Both the position numbers and the translations under genes were made by a program. 8,141 nt of DNA from Acidimicrobiaceae bacterium (lineage in GTDB: Bacteria > Actinomycetota > Acidimicrobiia > Acidimicrobiales > Palsa-688): positions 1 to 8,141 of the forward strand of contig PMLI01000006.1 of the NCBI GenBank assembly GCA_003158835.1, given 5' to 3'. The number at the start of each line of letters is the position of its first letter. Within the stretch, counting starts at the first letter, position 1. Of the stretch, positions 6,258 through 8,141 are shown in pieces. The notes below the pieces were generated by a model. It searched no databases, was not told the DNA's origin, and saw only the letters and a list, made by a program, of their open reading frames with translations.

Positions 6258-6682
6258 GTACCTTCGGGGACTTATGGTCACGGTCCGTTGACGTGCCGAG
6301 GTCGACACAGTTGAACGGACGTCTTGACCATCGGCGACGCGTCCTGTGCCAACCAGGTACATGGGCTGAGCTCTTTGAGATCTCGATTGCATCGAGGAGG
6401 TGGCCCGTGGGCGCTTACAGGGCCGACCGCCCCGTTGCTGAGCGCGCATAAACGGCCATCGTCAACCCCATCTTCAAGGATTTGAACCTGAACCCCGGTG
6501 CTTGGGCCGGCCCCACTGGCACGTGGCACCCTATTTCGCACGTGAGGGTACATGGCGACCAAGCCGGGTGAGCTGACCTACGTGGCGGCGGTCGCGAGAA
6601 TGCAAGGGCGGTCCATGGTCCTGCAGCATGGCAACTATGCAACGTCCGAGCCGCCGCGAGGCCAGTGCCCATAGGGAGGAGC
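6258..6682. other. Gene-free stretch between the GH2 stop and the operon promoter
   Basis: This 425-base stretch has no convincing gene on either strand; open frames lack ribosome sites and protein-like composition. It contains a 7-bp inverted repeat upstream of the -35 box (GTCCGTT 6283-6289, AACGGAC 6314-6320) and a cluster of palindromes at 6368-6396 (GAGCTC, GAGATCTC, and CTCGAT-TGC-ATCGAG). No hairpin followed by a T run was found to end the GH2 transcript, so read-through into the transporter operon is possible. Confidence 0.5.
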
Positions 6683-8141
6683 TCACGGCTCAGGTGGTTG
6701 TCCTCTGGCGACGTCGACGAAGGCCCGGGCCACCCGGCTGCCACCGCACTCCGCCCATATGTGGAGCCTCCCGGCGGGCCAGCCTTCTGGGAGGCGGGCG
6801 TTGAGCCCGACCGCCGGGCTCAGCTCGAACGGTCGCGCCTCGAGCGGCTGGGCGACCGACGTCTCTGCTGGCGCCGGCACTTCGGGGGCGGCGCTCATTG
6901 GCCGTCCCCAGGCGGAACGGACATCGCAGCAGACGGCCGTGGTGCCGTGGCAGGAGATGCGCGCCCCAATGGTCACGCCACCGTTGACTGTGAACAGGTC
7001 GGCCCCCGGCTGGGAGGGCAGGACGTCGAGCACGAGGACCGTCTCCGCGTTGACGTCCGCCGGGTCGAGGTTCCCGAGGTCCTTTGTCTGCCGGTCGAAG
7101 GTGTACACCCCGGCGAACTCGTGCTCGATGTCGTAAAGCTCGGTGTAGACGTAGCCCGACAGACGGTCGTGGCGCCTTAGCTCCTGGGTCTGCCAACGCA
7201 GGTGCCACGCCCGCTCGACGCTCGTGAGGCCCATCCCGTACTCGCTGTTGAGGTTCGGGCGCCCTGACGTGACTTGGGGGGCGACGCCCAACGGCTTCAT
7301 CTGGGTACCCCGGCGCGAGAAGGTGACGGGCACCGTGGGGGAGCTGTCATGTACCAGGGCGCGGACGTTCTTGGCCCAAAGCCCGATGTCACTCTCGTAG
7401 TAGTGCCAATCGGCCAGGTCCGTGTCGACGTGGGACCATCCTGAGTTGTCGATTACAGGGCGGGACTCGTCTAGCTGGCGGAGGAGCCGCACCGTCCCCC
7501 GTACTGCCTCTTGGCGGTCGTGGTCATCGGCCACCTTCCAGTCAAGGCCCCACTCCTCGTTGAACAGGCCCCACACGATGACCGAAGGGTGGTTGGCGTC
7601 CCGGGCCACCATGGCTTCCACCTGAGCGTTAAAGGCGGCTAGAGATGCCGCTGAGTACCGGCTCGTGCTGGGGGGTTCCTCCCAAACGAGCATCCCAATG
7701 GAATCGGCGAGGCAAAGCCAGCGAGGGTCTTCGAGCTTGATGTGCTTTCGCACAAAGTTGTAACCGGCGGCGCGGGCGAGCTCCAGGTCTCGGCGGAGCG
7801 CCTGTGGCCCCGGGGCGCTGAGCCCGCTGTCGGGCCAGTAGCCCTGGTCGAGGACACCCCGCAAGTAGACGCGCCGGCCGTTCAGGCGGATCTCGTCTCC
7901 GACAACCGCGACGGTGCGCAGGCCAGTAGGCACGGTCACATCGTCCCGGCCGTCTGTGGACAGGACCTCGACATCGACGAAATAGATATAGGGGTCCCTC
8001 GGGGACCAGACCACAGGCTCGGGTAGGTGGAGCTGCGCCCTTGCCCGTCCGTCCGGCCCCGCTCTTACGTCGGCAGACGCGGCACCGCCACGGACGACAA
8101 GGTGGACCAGGGCACCCTCCATCGACTGGCCCTCCAGCTGG
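6683..8141 (-). CDS. Glycoside hydrolase family 2 enzyme (beta-galactosidase/glucuronidase type), 5' end missing
   Basis: The frame is open to the window edge, so the N-terminal sugar-binding domain is missing; the ATG at 8122 is internal, since GH2-like sequence continues across it. In numbering from that ATG, residues 1-75 are the end of the immunoglobulin-like domain (LPEPVVWSPRDPYIY at 33-47). NGRRVYLRGV (81-90) opens the catalytic barrel, followed by VRKHIKLEDPRWLCLAD and VWEEPPS. RDANHPSVIVWGLFNEEWG (174-192) carries the acid/base E189, and LNSEYGMG (291-298) the probable nucleophile E294. A further domain of about 120 residues ends the protein. These motifs are diagnostic of retaining GH2 glycosidases acting on beta-galactosides, beta-glucuronides or beta-mannosides. 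The exact activity cannot be read here. Whether it is secreted is unknown because the N-terminus is absent. It is oriented like the transporter operon but separated from it by a promoter. Confidence 0.9.
   Translation of the reverse strand, partial: QLEGQSMEGALVHLVVRGGAASADVRAGPDGRARAQLHLPEPVVWSPRDPYIYFVDVEVLSTDGRDDVTVPTGLRTVAVVGDEIRLNGRRVYLRGVLDQGYWPDSGLSAPGPQALRRDLELARAAGYNFVRKHIKLEDPRWLCLADSIGMLVWEEPPSTSRYSAASLAAFNAQVEAMVARDANHPSVIVWGLFNEEWGLDWKVADDHDRQEAVRGTVRLLRQLDESRPVIDNSGWSHVDTDLADWHYYESDIGLWAKNVRALVHDSSPTVPVTFSRRGTQMKPLGVAPQVTSGRPNLNSEYGMGLTSVERAWHLRWQTQELRRHDRLSGYVYTELYDIEHEFAGVYTFDRQTKDLGNLDPADVNAETVLVLDVLPSQPGADLFTVNGGVTIGARISCHGTTAVCCDVRSAWGRPMSAAPEVPAPAETSVAQPLEARPFELSPAVGLNARLPEGWPAGRLHIWAECGGSRVARAFVDVARGQPPEP

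Noticed and set aside
5956..6291. 111-codon plus-strand open frame in the leader and promoter region
   Set aside because: It spans the promoter and both operators, has low-complexity, basic composition and no ribosome binding site.
6478..6488. Minus-strand GGTTCAAATCC, resembling a tRNA T-arm
   Set aside because: The T-stem is imperfect and no matching acceptor stem, anticodon arm or D-arm is found at the right distances.
6452..6571. Protein-like plus-strand stretch without stops (IVNPIFKDLNLNPG and on)
   Set aside because: It is only 39 codons, bounded by TAA and TGA, has no start codon, and I recognise no family. It could be a decayed fragment but cannot be supported.
6415..6744. Minus-strand open frames of 94-109 codons beyond the GH2 stop
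   Set aside because: They overlap the GH2 3' end in another frame or lie in the gene-free stretch, with no ribosome site or protein-like pattern.
6680..7208. Other-frame open reading frames inside the GH2 gene on both strands
   Set aside because: The GH2 frame has clear catalytic motifs; the others are arginine- and proline-rich shadows.
1..8141. Mobile elements, CRISPR arrays, phage or defence genes
   Set aside because: No transposase or integrase motifs, no regularly spaced repeats and no terminal inverted repeats were seen.

Overview
This window is part of a carbohydrate uptake and breakdown locus. All recognisable genes lie on the minus strand, so the order of transcription runs from high to low coordinates. 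The DNA is GC-rich (about 60% or slightly more by eye). It has purine-rich Shine-Dalgarno sites, non-ATG starts (GTG and TTG) and a sigma-70-type promoter. This fits a GC-rich bacterium such as an actinobacterium or a Chloroflexota relative, but nothing here fixes the phylum. There are no rRNA or tRNA genes, insertion sequences, CRISPR arrays or phage genes.

Layout in transcription order. (1) 8141-6683: a glycoside hydrolase family 2 enzyme, open at the window edge, with both catalytic glutamates present. (2) 6682-5934: about 750 bases without a gene. It holds a good promoter (TTGACG, 17-base spacer, TACACT), two LacI-family-like operators directly on the start-point region, and an inferred leader of about 290 nt. 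(3) 5933-4608: a secreted sugar-binding protein. (4) 4600-4523: a long nested stem-loop just after its stop codon. (5) 4426-3446 and 3422-2556: the two membrane permeases of the same ABC importer (MalF-like and MalG-like). (6) 2381-237: a large, apparently cytoplasmic glycosidase-like protein with a barrel, a GH42-type trimerisation-like domain and a CxCxxC cluster. (7) 192-1: the first 64 codons of a probable type I phosphomannose-isomerase-like cupin protein, which continues outside the window.

The genes make sense together. The binding protein captures an oligosaccharide or glycoside outside the cell, and the two permeases import it using an ATPase that is not in this window, probably a shared MalK/MsiK-type subunit. 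The GH2 and GH42-like enzymes then hydrolyse it inside. The cupin protein may handle a released sugar or sugar phosphate. A LacI-family repressor, also outside the window, probably controls the operon. The sequence does not show the substrate.

I found no clearly new kind of system. The items most worth following up are the poorly characterised barrel enzyme with its putative metal site, the stem-loop between the binding-protein and permease genes, the tightly packed promoter-operator region with its long leader, and the absence of a lipobox cysteine in the binding protein.
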